Shown here in pieces: positions 1 to 8,181 of a stretch of 64,000 bases of DNA. The notes below the pieces were generated by a model. That model had not been told where the DNA came from. It saw only the letters and a program-made list of their open reading frames with translations, and did not search any database. This DNA comes from Gelatiniphilus marinus. Lineage in GTDB: Bacteria; Bacteroidota; Bacteroidia; Flavobacteriales; Flavobacteriaceae. How positions within the stretch are numbered: position 1 is the first letter of the stretch; every line of letters begins with the position of its first letter. The position numbers and the translations under genes were made by a program. The stretch is taken from NCBI RefSeq assembly GCF_042678305.1, contig NZ_JBHUDT010000002.1. One strand, 5' to 3'.

Positions 1-1093
1 CGCCCGCATTTACCACATAAAAATTGTTGTCTAACCACCTGCGACGGATTAAATCGGTTTCATCAATGGTTTCGCCACCAATATTAATTGGGGTTAAATC
101 GTATTCATCAAAAGGTTCATCTTCTTTATATTGCTCAAAATAACCCCGCCCTTTGGTATAATTCAAAGCTAGGTTTGTAGACCAATAGTTGTTGTAACGC
201 TCGTTCCAATGTAATTGGTAATGGTCTTGTTGGTAATTGTCTTCTTCGTTTTCATGAAATCGGGTAACGCCATTTTCATCGGTGTATTCGCCTGCGGTAT
301 TATAGGTTCTGTTGTTTTTCAAAAGGTCTAAATCTTCTAAACCGTTCCACGATTGATACGTAATTTCATGGCCGCTAAATGTAATGGCCTTTATTAGCGT
401 ATTATCATCTACGTAAGCCCCTTGAAGGAAGTACGATTTTAAACCGGATGAAGCTCTGTCAATATAACCATCGGATTTAATTTTAGATAATCGCCCCGCA
501 ATCTCTATATTATTATTGAGTTTGCCCGTGCTAAATTTAATACTGTGCTTTCTTGTATTATAACTTCCGAAGGTGTTGGATATTTCACCCTTAGCTTCCT
601 CTGAAACCGCATCGGTAAGCACATTGATACTCGCCCCAAAAGCACCCGAACCGTTGGTTGATGTACCTACGCCACGTTGCAGTTGTAAACTTTCTACCGA
701 AGAAGCAAAATCGCCTAAATTCACCCAAAATGTCCCTAAAGATTCCGCATCGTTGTACGGAATGCCATTGAGTGTAATATTGGTTGATTGCGCATTAATA
801 CCACGTATGCGAATACCTGTGTAACCCACGCCAGCGCCAGCATCGGTGGTCGTTACAACCGATGGCAAATAGTTTAACAAAACAGGAATGTCCTGTCCTA
901 AATTGCGTTTTGCCAACTGTTTTTTGGTAAGGTTGGAGTGTGTGATGGGCGATGTCGCATTTACACGAACGGCTTTTACTAAAACTTCGTCCAGATTTTC
1001 AATTTTTGTTGTGTCTTGCTGGGTTTGATTTTGTTGTGCTGTTGCACGGACTGATAACACTAAAAGTGTTAAAAAAAGAAAAATGTTTTTCAT
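1..1093 (-). CDS. TonB-dependent outer membrane receptor, probably thiamine-related (C-terminal part outside the window)
   Basis: This is the first ~364 residues of a TonB-dependent receptor, cut by the left window edge. It begins with a signal peptide ending ATAQ, followed by a TonB-box-like LDEVLV segment and a plug domain with a GIRIRGINAQS motif; early beta-barrel strands follow. There is no N-terminal CarboxypepD_reg-like domain. The TPP riboswitch immediately upstream is the main clue to substrate: TPP-controlled TonB receptors in Bacteroidota are a known class predicted to import thiamine or its precursors. The start at 1093 precedes a typical signal peptide. Receptor family is certain; the thiamine substrate is inferred from the riboswitch. 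Confidence 0.88.
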   Translation of the reverse strand, partial: MKNIFLFLTLLVLSVRATAQQNQTQQDTTKIENLDEVLVKAVRVNATSPITHSNLTKKQLAKRNLGQDIPVLLNYLPSVVTTTDAGAGVGYTGIRIRGINAQSTNITLNGIPYNDAESLGTFWVNLGDFASSVESLQLQRGVGTSTNGSGAFGASINVLTDAVSEEAKGEISNTFGSYNTRKHSIKFSTGKLNNNIEIAGRLSKIKSDGYIDRASSGLKSYFLQGAYVDDNTLIKAITFSGHEITYQSWNGLEDLDLLKNNRTYNTAGEYTDENGVTRFHENEEDNYQQDHYQLHWNERYNNYWSTNLALNYTKGRGYFEQYKEDEPFDEYDLTPINIGGETIDETDLIRRRWLDNNFYVVNAG

Positions 1094-1227
1094 TACGATT
1101 ATGTTTATAATCGAATAAAAAGAGGCAATTATTCTTTAATTGTTATTGATTTGTTTTAGAATTAATGCGACAGATTGCTGTATTGTTAATAAACTCCTCG
1201 GCAATGTCGATAATTTTTCTAAATGGC

Positions 1228-1382
1228 GATTATCGCCTTCCTTAGCAGCATACCTGCTCAGGTTCAATGGGTATGATCTCAGCCTTTTGGAAGTTAAAAA
1301 TTAAAAGCTAAAAGTTAAAAGTCTAAATTTTTAGACTGCTAACTGAAAACTGATGACTGCTAACTGAAAAAGCACCCCTTTT
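1228..1382 (-). promoter_or_regulatory. TPP (thiamine pyrophosphate) riboswitch with a long P3 arm
   Basis: Read on the minus strand, the core THI-element blocks occur in order: GGGGTGC (near 1371-1379), GGCTGAGATCATACCC, TTGAACCTGAGCAGGTATG, and CTGCTAAGGAAGG (to about 1233). These match the P2, J and P4/P5 consensus of TPP riboswitches. About 85 nt separate GGGGTGC from GGCTGAGA, the position of the variable P3 arm, and this insert is AT-rich and internally repetitive. A GGCGATAATCGCC inverted repeat directly follows and may belong to the expression platform. Roughly 135 nt then lead to the receptor start codon, so repression of the receptor by TPP is expected. Confidence 0.93.
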
Positions 1383-1442
1383 TTGAGAACGCTGCAAAGT
1401 TAAATAACAATTAATAATTAACAGTTAAAAATTAATAATTTT

Positions 1443-1850
1443 TTAATCGAAATCTGGTTTTTTTCGATTCGCCTTTTTCTCTGAACGATGCCGTTTGCTC
1501 TTCAATCGTTTTCTAATAACCGATTTTGGAATTTTAGTTGGAATTCGTTTTTTAGGAACAATTAAAGATGAAGTTATCAAAGCTAAAAACCTCTTAATTA
1601 CCAAATCTTTGTTTTTATGCTGGCTTCTGCTTTCCTCGCACTGCAAAATTAGCAGGCCGTCTTTGGTTAACCGTTTTTTTAGCTTGTTTTGCAAACGTTC
1701 TTTTTGATGGGCGTTAAGCGCAAGTGATTCTAACACATTAAAAACCAACTCAATTTTTGAAGATACCTTATTTACATGTTGTCCGCCAGCACCAGAACTT
1801 CTAACGGCTTTAAATTTTAACTCTTGTAAAAGGGCTTCTTTATTAATCAT
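1443..1850 (-). CDS. arfB: Ribosome-rescue peptidyl-tRNA hydrolase ArfB (YaeJ-like)
   Basis: A 135-residue protein with the class I release-factor catalytic motif GGQ in SSGAGGQHVNKVSS near residues 18-31, followed by a strongly basic C-terminal tail. The size and layout fit ArfB, which enters stalled ribosomes through its basic tail and hydrolyses the peptidyl-tRNA without a stop codon; full release factors are far longer and have codon-recognition domains. The start overlaps the end of the DUF4301 gene by 4 nt (ATGA type), so the two are translationally coupled. It ends the co-directional run that starts at 4806. Confidence 0.9.
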   Translation of the reverse strand: MINKEALLQELKFKAVRSSGAGGQHVNKVSSKIELVFNVLESLALNAHQKERLQNKLKKRLTKDGLLILQCEESRSQHKNKDLVIKRFLALITSSLIVPKKRIPTKIPKSVIRKRLKSKRHRSEKKANRKKPDFD

Positions 1851-3400
1851 GCCAAATCTTGGTGCTCGGGTTTTAGCAAATCGTTTACCGTTTTTACAGG
1901 ATTAAAGGTTTCTACGGGTACTTCAACAAAAATAGAATTCCAATAGGCCATACTACCATTCCACAGCCCAGGTAGTTCCAGTGCTTTTATATCAACACCG
2001 TTTTGGGTTTTCATGGTTATAAAAGCCGCCTCGGGATCTACAAAATTTAAAAGATTGAATTTTTCGCCCTTGTAATTTTTGGTGCTACAAACCAAATCGG
2101 TTGGGTTAAAATGGGTTGCGTTTTCAACAATTTTGGCTTGTTGGGTATTCTCAATATCTATTTGGGCAAACTCCGCTATTTGTAGCGATATGTTGCCGTT
2201 TTCATCCTTAACCCAAAATGGGCCACCTCCGGGTTCGCCTTCGTTTTTAACCATGGCGCAAACACGAATGGGTCGGTTTAGTTTATCTTGTAAATACGCT
2301 TTCTTTTTTTTTGAAGGTAAATCATCAAATTCATCGCCAATGGGAACATTCATTTTTGTCGATAAAAACATGGCTATTTTTAGCATATCTGCTTCAGAAA
2401 CGGATTCGTCATCCAATTTATGTAAAAACGAAAAAGCTTCCTCTTGGGCTTCAATAAGCACGCCGGCAATGAGTTTTTTGTACTTGGCTAGTTTTTTGTT
2501 ACGATTAAAAACCACGATGTTATCTACGTTTTTAATAAAAATAAGATCGCTATTTATGGCATTCAAATTTTCAATTAACGCGCCATGGCCAGCGGGACGA
2601 AACAAAATAGAGCCATCTTCGTTTCTGTAAATCTCATTATTTGTTGTTAAGGCTACGGTTTCGGTTTCTTCTTTTTGATACGAATACGAAACGTTAAAAA
2701 CCGTGTTTGTTTTTTGTTCTAAATCTGCTTTAATGTTGTTTAATTCCGAATCAAAATACGGATGGTGTTTTTTAGAAACCGTAAAATGAAGGTTCGCTTT
2801 GTTTTTTGAAGAAGCATACAAAGTCGATTCCAATAAACGCTCATGAAACGCCGTAATAGCTCCTGTTTTATAGTTATGAAACGGCAACAATCCTTTAGGT
2901 AAAAAACTATAGTTTAAAGCATCTTCGCTCAACATGGTTTTTACAAATTCTAAACACGCTTCGTCTTTTGTTAAGCTCTCAAAATTGGGGTGTATCGCTT
3001 TTGCTTTCGATAAGACTTCGCTGTAAAACGGAAAGCTTTCTAAATTTGAAACAAAGGTTTTTATAAGCTTGTCGTTATGCCTTTCAGCATATTCTTCGAT
3101 GGTTTCTTTTGAAGGGTTGTAGTTTTTTAAAAACTGAAACAAAAATTTGAACATACGTGTAGCTGCACCCGATGCAGGTACGAACATAACGATGTTTAAA
3201 CTGTCTCTTTTGGCATCAAATAATGCAGCAAAATTCTGTGTTTCAGCTTCATTATAACTTTTAATGCCATTACCAATATTTGCTGCTTCCACCAAATTAG
3301 AATAAGACATCCCGTTTTTTATGCGGTTAACCTGGGCTTCAATCTGCTTTAGGGTTGTGCCTTTTTTTTCAATATGTTGAATATCTTTTTCTGAAAACAT
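1847..3400 (-). CDS. DUF4301 family protein
   Basis: A 517-residue protein that I recognise as DUF4301, a Bacteroidota family of unknown function. Near residues 73-85 it has VPASGAATRMFK, resembling the glycine-rich nucleotide-binding loop of nucleotidyltransferases such as sugar-phosphate pyrophosphorylases, and it contains a GGGPFW segment in the C-terminal half. No signal peptide or membrane segment is visible, so it should be cytoplasmic. Its start codon shares one base with the stop codon of the kinase gene upstream (TAATG), and its end overlaps arfB by 4 nt. A nucleotidyltransferase-like activity is only inference from the loop. Confidence 0.82.
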   Translation of the reverse strand: MFSEKDIQHIEKKGTTLKQIEAQVNRIKNGMSYSNLVEAANIGNGIKSYNEAETQNFAALFDAKRDSLNIVMFVPASGAATRMFKFLFQFLKNYNPSKETIEEYAERHNDKLIKTFVSNLESFPFYSEVLSKAKAIHPNFESLTKDEACLEFVKTMLSEDALNYSFLPKGLLPFHNYKTGAITAFHERLLESTLYASSKNKANLHFTVSKKHHPYFDSELNNIKADLEQKTNTVFNVSYSYQKEETETVALTTNNEIYRNEDGSILFRPAGHGALIENLNAINSDLIFIKNVDNIVVFNRNKKLAKYKKLIAGVLIEAQEEAFSFLHKLDDESVSEADMLKIAMFLSTKMNVPIGDEFDDLPSKKKKAYLQDKLNRPIRVCAMVKNEGEPGGGPFWVKDENGNISLQIAEFAQIDIENTQQAKIVENATHFNPTDLVCSTKNYKGEKFNLLNFVDPEAAFITMKTQNGVDIKALELPGLWNGSMAYWNSIFVEVPVETFNPVKTVNDLLKPEHQDLA

Positions 3401-3969
3401 TAGTCTTTAAATTTTAGTAGTTTATCAATATGTTTAATTGCAGTTTCTAATCGTTCTTTTTTATTGCCTTTTAGTAAAACATAGGGTCTGTTATTATTTA
3501 TTAAAGCATTTTCAAAAGCTTGAAACATTTCTTTTCTATGCTCTGGTTTATCGCGTAAATCATCAGCTTCCCAAGGCGTATCAATATACGTTAAAAAGTA
3601 TAAATTGTAAGTATTCTGTAAGGCATATTTTTCTAAAATGGGGTCGCAGGTTCCTAAATAATAAGCTTCGGAATATACCTTGGTTTCCAGCAAATCGGTA
3701 TCGCAAATTAAAACGGTATTGGTTTTTTGCGCCAATTCGTTTTCAAGTCTCATTTGTCCTTCAGCAATGGGCAATAAATCTTTGGGCTCGCAGGTTTTAC
3801 GCTCGTTATTCCATTTGTTTTGTAAATATTCGCGTGCATATTCGGGCACCCAAATAGAATTGTAGTATCTGGCCAATTGCCTTGACAATGTTGTTTTTCC
3901 TGTTGATTCTGGGCCAAATAAAACTACTTTTATGCAGTTTGCGGGTTGCTGTTTAAGTTTTTCTTCCAT
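3400..3969 (-). CDS. NadR-like AAA-family kinase (nicotinamide-riboside-kinase type)
   Basis: A 189-residue P-loop protein with Walker A GPESTGKTT at residues 19-27 and the WVPEYAREYL segment typical of the C-terminal kinase domain of NadR. It lacks the NadR HTH and adenylyltransferase domains. It overlaps the PnuC-type transporter gene by 40 nt, the usual pairing of a PnuC transporter with a kinase that traps the imported vitamin by phosphorylation. In NAD salvage the substrate would be nicotinamide riboside; given the adjacent thiamine-binding gene and TPP riboswitch, thiamine is an alternative. The family is clear, the substrate open. Confidence 0.83.
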   Translation of the reverse strand: MEEKLKQQPANCIKVVLFGPESTGKTTLSRQLARYYNSIWVPEYAREYLQNKWNNERKTCEPKDLLPIAEGQMRLENELAQKTNTVLICDTDLLETKVYSEAYYLGTCDPILEKYALQNTYNLYFLTYIDTPWEADDLRDKPEHRKEMFQAFENALINNNRPYVLLKGNKKERLETAIKHIDKLLKFKD

Positions 3970-4562
3970 GCTAAATAACCAAATATGGCAATAAATGTAA
4001 AGCCAAGATATTGAAAACTAGTAAATGTAAAGCCTTTGTAAAAATATAACGGTATGGAAATTAAGTCTCCAATAATCCAAAACACCCAATTTTCAAGTTT
4101 TCGTCTTGCCATAAGCCACATGCCAACAAAAAATATGGCGGTTGTAATGGTGTCAACATAAGCAACCCAACTAGTCCATTTATCAAAGGTTTTATATACC
4201 AAAAAAACAAATAAAAGCGTTGCTAAAAATATAAATGCACTTATTTTTTTTTCGTTGAAAGTCATTCTGGTAATAGGCGTTACCTGAGTTTCGTCAATTT
4301 TTCTAGTCCAAATATACCAGCCGTAAACACTCATTATAAAATAATAAGCGTTTATCATCATATCGCCCAACAATTCCCATTTAAACAATAAATACACAAA
4401 AATAACGGTGCTAATCATTCCTGTTGGAAACACCAAAACATTATTTTGTTTTGAAAACCAGACGGAGAGAAAGCCAAAAATAACGGCTATAATTTCCAGA
4501 ACAATGTCAATGGTTTGATAATCGGCATATTGCTCAAATAAAAGCTCAAAAATGAGGTTCAT
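3930..4562 (-). CDS. PnuC-family vitamin transporter (nicotinamide riboside or thiamine)
   Basis: A 210-residue integral membrane protein with about seven hydrophobic segments and the family signature YGWYIWTRK near residues 80-88. PnuC transporters move unphosphorylated vitamins by facilitated diffusion, and the PnuT subgroup, often TPP-riboswitch-controlled in Bacteroidota, takes thiamine. The gene lies between a thiamine-binding protein gene (17-nt overlap) and a NadR-like kinase gene (40-nt overlap), so all three are probably made together. The neighbours make thiamine plausible, but no TPP riboswitch is seen directly upstream of this operon, and the sequence alone does not settle the substrate. 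Confidence 0.85.
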   Translation of the reverse strand: MNLIFELLFEQYADYQTIDIVLEIIAVIFGFLSVWFSKQNNVLVFPTGMISTVIFVYLLFKWELLGDMMINAYYFIMSVYGWYIWTRKIDETQVTPITRMTFNEKKISAFIFLATLLFVFLVYKTFDKWTSWVAYVDTITTAIFFVGMWLMARRKLENWVFWIIGDLISIPLYFYKGFTFTSFQYLGFTFIAIFGYLAWKKNLNSNPQTA

Positions 4563-4806
4563 AATCCTGTCTATCTGTTTTTACTATTTTTATGTATAGC
4601 AAGCCATTTTCAATAAGTTGGAAGGCTTCTTTTATTTCATTTTGAAGTAAACTCATCACCTCATCATAATCGCCATAAACTTGTGTGCTTAAAGGGTTTT
4701 CTAAAACTTTAAGATTTGATGTTCTTAATTTTTTTATAAAATGAATGATTGCTGGTTCGAAATCATTCTGTAAAGGTGTTAATGTTAATTCTACTGATAT
4801 TTTCAT
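4546..4806 (-). CDS. Thiamine-binding protein (MTH1187/YkoF-like, DUF77)
   Basis: An 86-residue single-domain protein beginning MKISVELTLTPL, with a conserved central STQVYGDYDEVM segment. This matches the small MTH1187/YkoF-like ferredoxin-fold family, several members of which bind thiamine or hydroxymethylpyrimidine. It has no signal peptide, so it should act in the cytoplasm. It is the first gene of the overlapping operon running to arfB and directly precedes the PnuC-type transporter, which suggests handling of thiamine or a precursor after uptake. The 162-nt gap upstream is occupied by a palindromic repeat element. Confidence 0.75.
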   Translation of the reverse strand: MKISVELTLTPLQNDFEPAIIHFIKKLRTSNLKVLENPLSTQVYGDYDEVMSLLQNEIKEAFQLIENGLLYIKIVKTDRQDYEPHF

Positions 4807-4816
4807 AACTTGTTTT

Positions 4817-4955
4817 TGTCATTCCCATGAAGGTGGGAATCTTTATCTATTTAATGAGACGCTGAGATATTGAAACACTCCCGATAGCTATCGGGAGTGA
4901 ATCTCTATTTTATGAGATACTGAAACAACACTTCGGCTGCGCTCAGTGTGACAGT
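4817..4955. repeat. Intergenic palindromic repeat element (REP-like)
   Basis: The gap between the thiamine-binding gene and GGGPS contains three dyads: ATTCCCA..TGGGAAT at 4821-4840, a perfect 24-bp palindrome CACTCCCGATAG/CTATCGGGAGTG at 4876-4899, and a CTTCGGCTGCGCTCAGTGTG segment at its right end. The whole is bounded by GTCA near 4818 and TGAC near 4950. A truncated copy of the first dyad recurs at 7882-7901, so this looks like a dispersed short repeat, possibly also serving as transcription terminator. Confidence 0.65.
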
Positions 4956-4968
4956 TCAGCATTGCAAA

Positions 4969-5700
4969 TTACTTTAGTAAATCGTTAAAAAACGATTCGT
5001 CTTCCTCAAAAGCAGTACCAATAACAACTAAATCTGCCCCAGATTGGTATGCTTTTTCTAATTGTTGTTTATTTTTTATGCCACCGCCAACGATTAACGG
5101 AATTTTTATGTCTTGTTTTATTTTTGTAATTGTTTCTGCACTTACAGGATTTAAGGCGCCGCTTCCAGCTTCTAAATATATAAGTTTCATACCTAACAAT
5201 TCTCCAGCTTTTGCCGTATCGACTATGTTTTGAATGTTGTTTCTATCCATGGGCTGTGTTTGTGTTACACGCTCAACGGCGGTTTGTTTGCCGCTTTCAA
5301 TTAAAATATAACCTGTTGACAATATTTCTAAATTTGAGTTTTTTATTTTTGAAATAGACGCCACGTGTTTCCCGATTAGGTATTCTGGATTTCTGCCTGA
5401 AATTAAAGATAAAAACAAAAGCGCATCGGCTTTATTTGTTATTTGAGTAACATCGCCCGGAAACAAAACAACAGGTAAACCAGTATTTTTTTTTATTTCA
5501 GAAACCAGTATTTCAGTCGCTTTATCTTCAACGGTGCTGCCTCCAACAAAAATATGGGTTGCGCTAGATCGATTTACTTTTTTAAAGAAACGAACCGCAT
5601 TTTCAACATAAAACTTCTCAGGGTCTATTAATACCGCCAATAACCTTTCTTTGGCAGAAATTGATTTTAGTATGTTTTGATATATCTTTCTATTAGCCAC
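4969..5700 (-). CDS. Geranylgeranylglyceryl/heptaprenylglyceryl phosphate synthase (GGGPS/PcrB family)
   Basis: A 243-residue TIM-barrel protein that joins a polyprenyl diphosphate to sn-glycerol-1-phosphate. Visible family features are LIDPEKF near residue 25, GGSTVEDK near 52, the YLEAGSGAL segment near 174 and the phosphate-binding IVGGGIKN and VVIGTAFEE loops at the C-terminus. Bacterial members are known in Flavobacteria, where a GGGPS-type enzyme has been biochemically described. It lies co-directionally after the phosphopantetheinyl transferase gene (about 100-nt gap), so a shared transcript is possible. The family is secure; prenyl chain length and downstream lipid cannot be read from the sequence. 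Confidence 0.9.
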   Translation of the reverse strand: MANRKIYQNILKSISAKERLLAVLIDPEKFYVENAVRFFKKVNRSSATHIFVGGSTVEDKATEILVSEIKKNTGLPVVLFPGDVTQITNKADALLFLSLISGRNPEYLIGKHVASISKIKNSNLEILSTGYILIESGKQTAVERVTQTQPMDRNNIQNIVDTAKAGELLGMKLIYLEAGSGALNPVSAETITKIKQDIKIPLIVGGGIKNKQQLEKAYQSGADLVVIGTAFEEDESFFNDLLK

Positions 5701-5801
5701 AAATACACGAATGATGGTTCGAAAATTCCAAAAAGCAAATTCTAAATATCAAAATGCTTAAAAGTGTTTTCATTTACCTATTTTCTTTCTTTTTGATTCT
5801 A

Positions 5802-6425
<624 letters not shown>

Positions 6426-6448
6426 TTAAAATTATGAAAGTTATTAGT

Positions 6449-6456
6449 TATCTTTG
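6449..6456 (+). promoter_or_regulatory. Bacteroidota -7 promoter element (TATCTTTG) for ahcY
   Basis: TATCTTTG matches TAnnTTTG, the -7 element recognised by the primary sigma factor of Bacteroidota, about 100 nt before the ahcY start. No clear TTTG -33 box is seen at the ideal spacing. The resulting leader shows no SAH or SAM riboswitch that I can recognise. Confidence 0.55.
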
Positions 6457-6557
6457 CACTGCCTAAGGCGGATTTGGCTTTTTTTAATAAGCGAATTTAA
6501 CCAAAATTAGTGCTAAGTCCCAAAGGCAATTCATTTAAAAAACAAAGAAAAAATACT

Positions 6558-7874
6558 ATGAGCACAAAAACAATTCCTTACGTAGCCAATAAAGTAAAAG
6601 ATATATCGCTTGCCGATTGGGGACGCAAAGAAATAGAATTAGCAGAAGCCGAAATGCCGGGGCTTATGAGCCTTCGTGAAGAATACAAAGACTCGCAACC
6701 CTTAAAAGGCGCACGTATTGCTGGTTGTTTGCACATGACGATTCAAACGGCAGTTTTAATTGAAACCTTGCAGGCTTTAGGTGCCGAGGTTACTTGGAGT
6801 TCTTGTAATATTTTCTCTACACAAGACCAAGCTGCTGCTGCCATTGCTGCTGCTGGAACCGCAGTTTACGCCTGGAAAGATATGACCGAAGAAGAATTTG
6901 ATTGGTGTATCGAGCAAACCCTATTTTTTGGCGAAGACCGTAAACCGTTAAACATGATTCTTGATGATGGTGGCGACTTAACCAATATGGTTTTAGATAA
7001 ATACCCAGAATTGGCGGCAGGCATTAAAGGTTTGTCTGAAGAAACCACAACAGGTGTTCACAGACTATACGAGCGCGTAAAAAACGGAACATTGCCAATG
7101 CCAGCAATTAACGTAAACGATTCGGTTACCAAATCTAAATTCGATAATAAATACGGTTGTAAAGAATCTGCGGTTGATGCCATTCGTAGAGCAACAGATA
7201 TTATGCTAGCCGGAAAACGCGTAACCGTTTGTGGTTATGGCGATGTTGGTAAAGGTACAGCGGCCTCTTTTAAAGGTGCCGGAAGTATTGTAACCGTTAC
7301 CGAAATAGACCCAATTTGTGCATTGCAAGCTGCCATGGACGGTTTTGAAGTGAAGAAATTGGAAACCGTTGTTGCCAATTCTGACATTGTAATTACCACC
7401 ACGGGAAACAAAGACATCGTTCGCGCAGAGCATTTTAAAGCTATGAAAGACAAAACCATAGTTTGTAATATTGGGCATTTTGACAACGAAATACAAATGG
7501 CTTGGTTAAACGAAAACTACGGAAACACCAAAAACACCATTAAGCCACAGGTTGATAAATATACCATTGACGGAAAAGATATTATCATACTTGCCGAAGG
7601 GCGTTTGGTAAATTTAGGATGCGCCACAGGCCACCCAAGTTTTGTAATGAGCAACTCGTTTACCAACCAAACCTTAGCGCAAATCGAGCTTTGGAACAAC
7701 GCCGATGCGTACCAAAACAATGTATATATGTTGCCAAAACATCTCGATGAAAAAGTAGCAAAACTACACTTAGCAAAAATAGGCGTAGAGTTAACCGAGT
7801 TAAAACCCTATCAAGCCGAATATATTGGCGTAACGGTTAATGGTCCTTATAAACCAGAGCATTACAGATATTAA
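6558..7874 (+). CDS. ahcY: Adenosylhomocysteinase (S-adenosyl-L-homocysteine hydrolase)
   Basis: A 438-residue NAD-dependent enzyme that splits S-adenosylhomocysteine to adenosine and homocysteine, relieving product inhibition of methyltransferases. Recognisable features are AGCLHMTIQTAVLIETL near residue 50, NVNDSVTKSKFDNKYG near 180, the Rossmann NAD-binding loop GYGDVGKG near 215, and the C-terminal GPYKPEHYRY that reaches into the partner subunit's cofactor site. I place the start at 6558 (MSTKTIPY); an upstream in-frame ATG at 6510 would add 16 residues with no family match. It is divergent from the phosphopantetheinyl transferase gene. Confidence 0.97.
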   Translation: MSTKTIPYVANKVKDISLADWGRKEIELAEAEMPGLMSLREEYKDSQPLKGARIAGCLHMTIQTAVLIETLQALGAEVTWSSCNIFSTQDQAAAAIAAAGTAVYAWKDMTEEEFDWCIEQTLFFGEDRKPLNMILDDGGDLTNMVLDKYPELAAGIKGLSEETTTGVHRLYERVKNGTLPMPAINVNDSVTKSKFDNKYGCKESAVDAIRRATDIMLAGKRVTVCGYGDVGKGTAASFKGAGSIVTVTEIDPICALQAAMDGFEVKKLETVVANSDIVITTTGNKDIVRAEHFKAMKDKTIVCNIGHFDNEIQMAWLNENYGNTKNTIKPQVDKYTIDGKDIIILAEGRLVNLGCATGHPSFVMSNSFTNQTLAQIELWNNADAYQNNVYMLPKHLDEKVAKLHLAKIGVELTELKPYQAEYIGVTVNGPYKPEHYRY

Positions 7875-7880
7875 TTTTGT

Positions 7881-7902
7881 CATTCCCACGAAGGTGGGAA
7901 TC
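7881..7902. repeat. Truncated copy of the palindromic repeat seen at 4821
   Basis: ATTCCCACGAAGGTGGGAAT at 7882-7901 differs by one base from the first dyad of the 4817-4955 element and is likewise preceded by TTTTGTC and followed by TCTT. Only this arm remains here. It sits just after the ahcY stop codon. Confidence 0.6.
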
Positions 7903-7923
7903 TTATAAACTGAAACTAAAAAC

Positions 7924-7958
7924 AAAATCCCAAGCAGCACTGTTTGGGATTTTTTTTA
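7924..7958 (+). terminator. Rho-independent terminator of ahcY
   Basis: A stem AAATCCCAA / TTTGGGATTT with a 9-nt loop is followed by a run of eight or more T residues on the plus strand, about 50 nt after the ahcY stop codon. Confidence 0.8.
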
Positions 7959-7961
7959 TTT

Positions 7962-8044
7962 GGGCGTTACCACAAGGGTCGGGCTTTCACTACTCGCTCC
8001 CTCCTGCGTCGGGGAGCTCAAACAAGCCGTTCAATCCCTAACGC
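7962..8044. repeat. Dispersed intergenic repeat bounded by GGGCGTTA and CCCTAACGC
   Basis: An 83-bp GC-richer block begins GGGCGTTA and ends CCCTAACGC, so its ends form a short inverted repeat. A diverged counterpart with the same end signatures lies at 34795-34875. I recall this end signature from intergenic repeats in other Bacteroidota genomes, but could not check it. No open frame is present. Confidence 0.5.
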
Positions 8045-8119
8045 AATCTATCCGCCAGCATCGTTTTTAACGTCAAGTTTCTTACCTTTTTAAATAAATT
8101 CACGATTTACCGAATTTAG

Positions 8120-8150
8120 TTTGGAAGTGCCGTTTTTTAAATTAAATTTG
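8120..8150 (+). promoter_or_regulatory. Promoter of the methyltransferase gene (TTTG-N19-TAAATTTG)
   Basis: TTTG at 8120-8123 and TAAATTTG at 8143-8150 are separated by 19 nt, matching the Bacteroidota consensus in sequence and spacing. Transcription would begin near 8155, which leaves almost no leader before the ATG at 8164 and favours the ATG at 8182. Confidence 0.7.
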
Positions 8151-8181
8151 TAACCAATGTATAATGTTTAATAACGTGGTT

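Noticed and set aside
573..824. Open frame antisense to the first TonB receptor
   Set aside because: It is the mirror of a conserved plug-domain coding region and has no family features.
6426..6557. Possible SAH or SAM riboswitch before ahcY
   Set aside because: No conserved riboswitch blocks could be found in the 132-nt gap; only a promoter element is seen.
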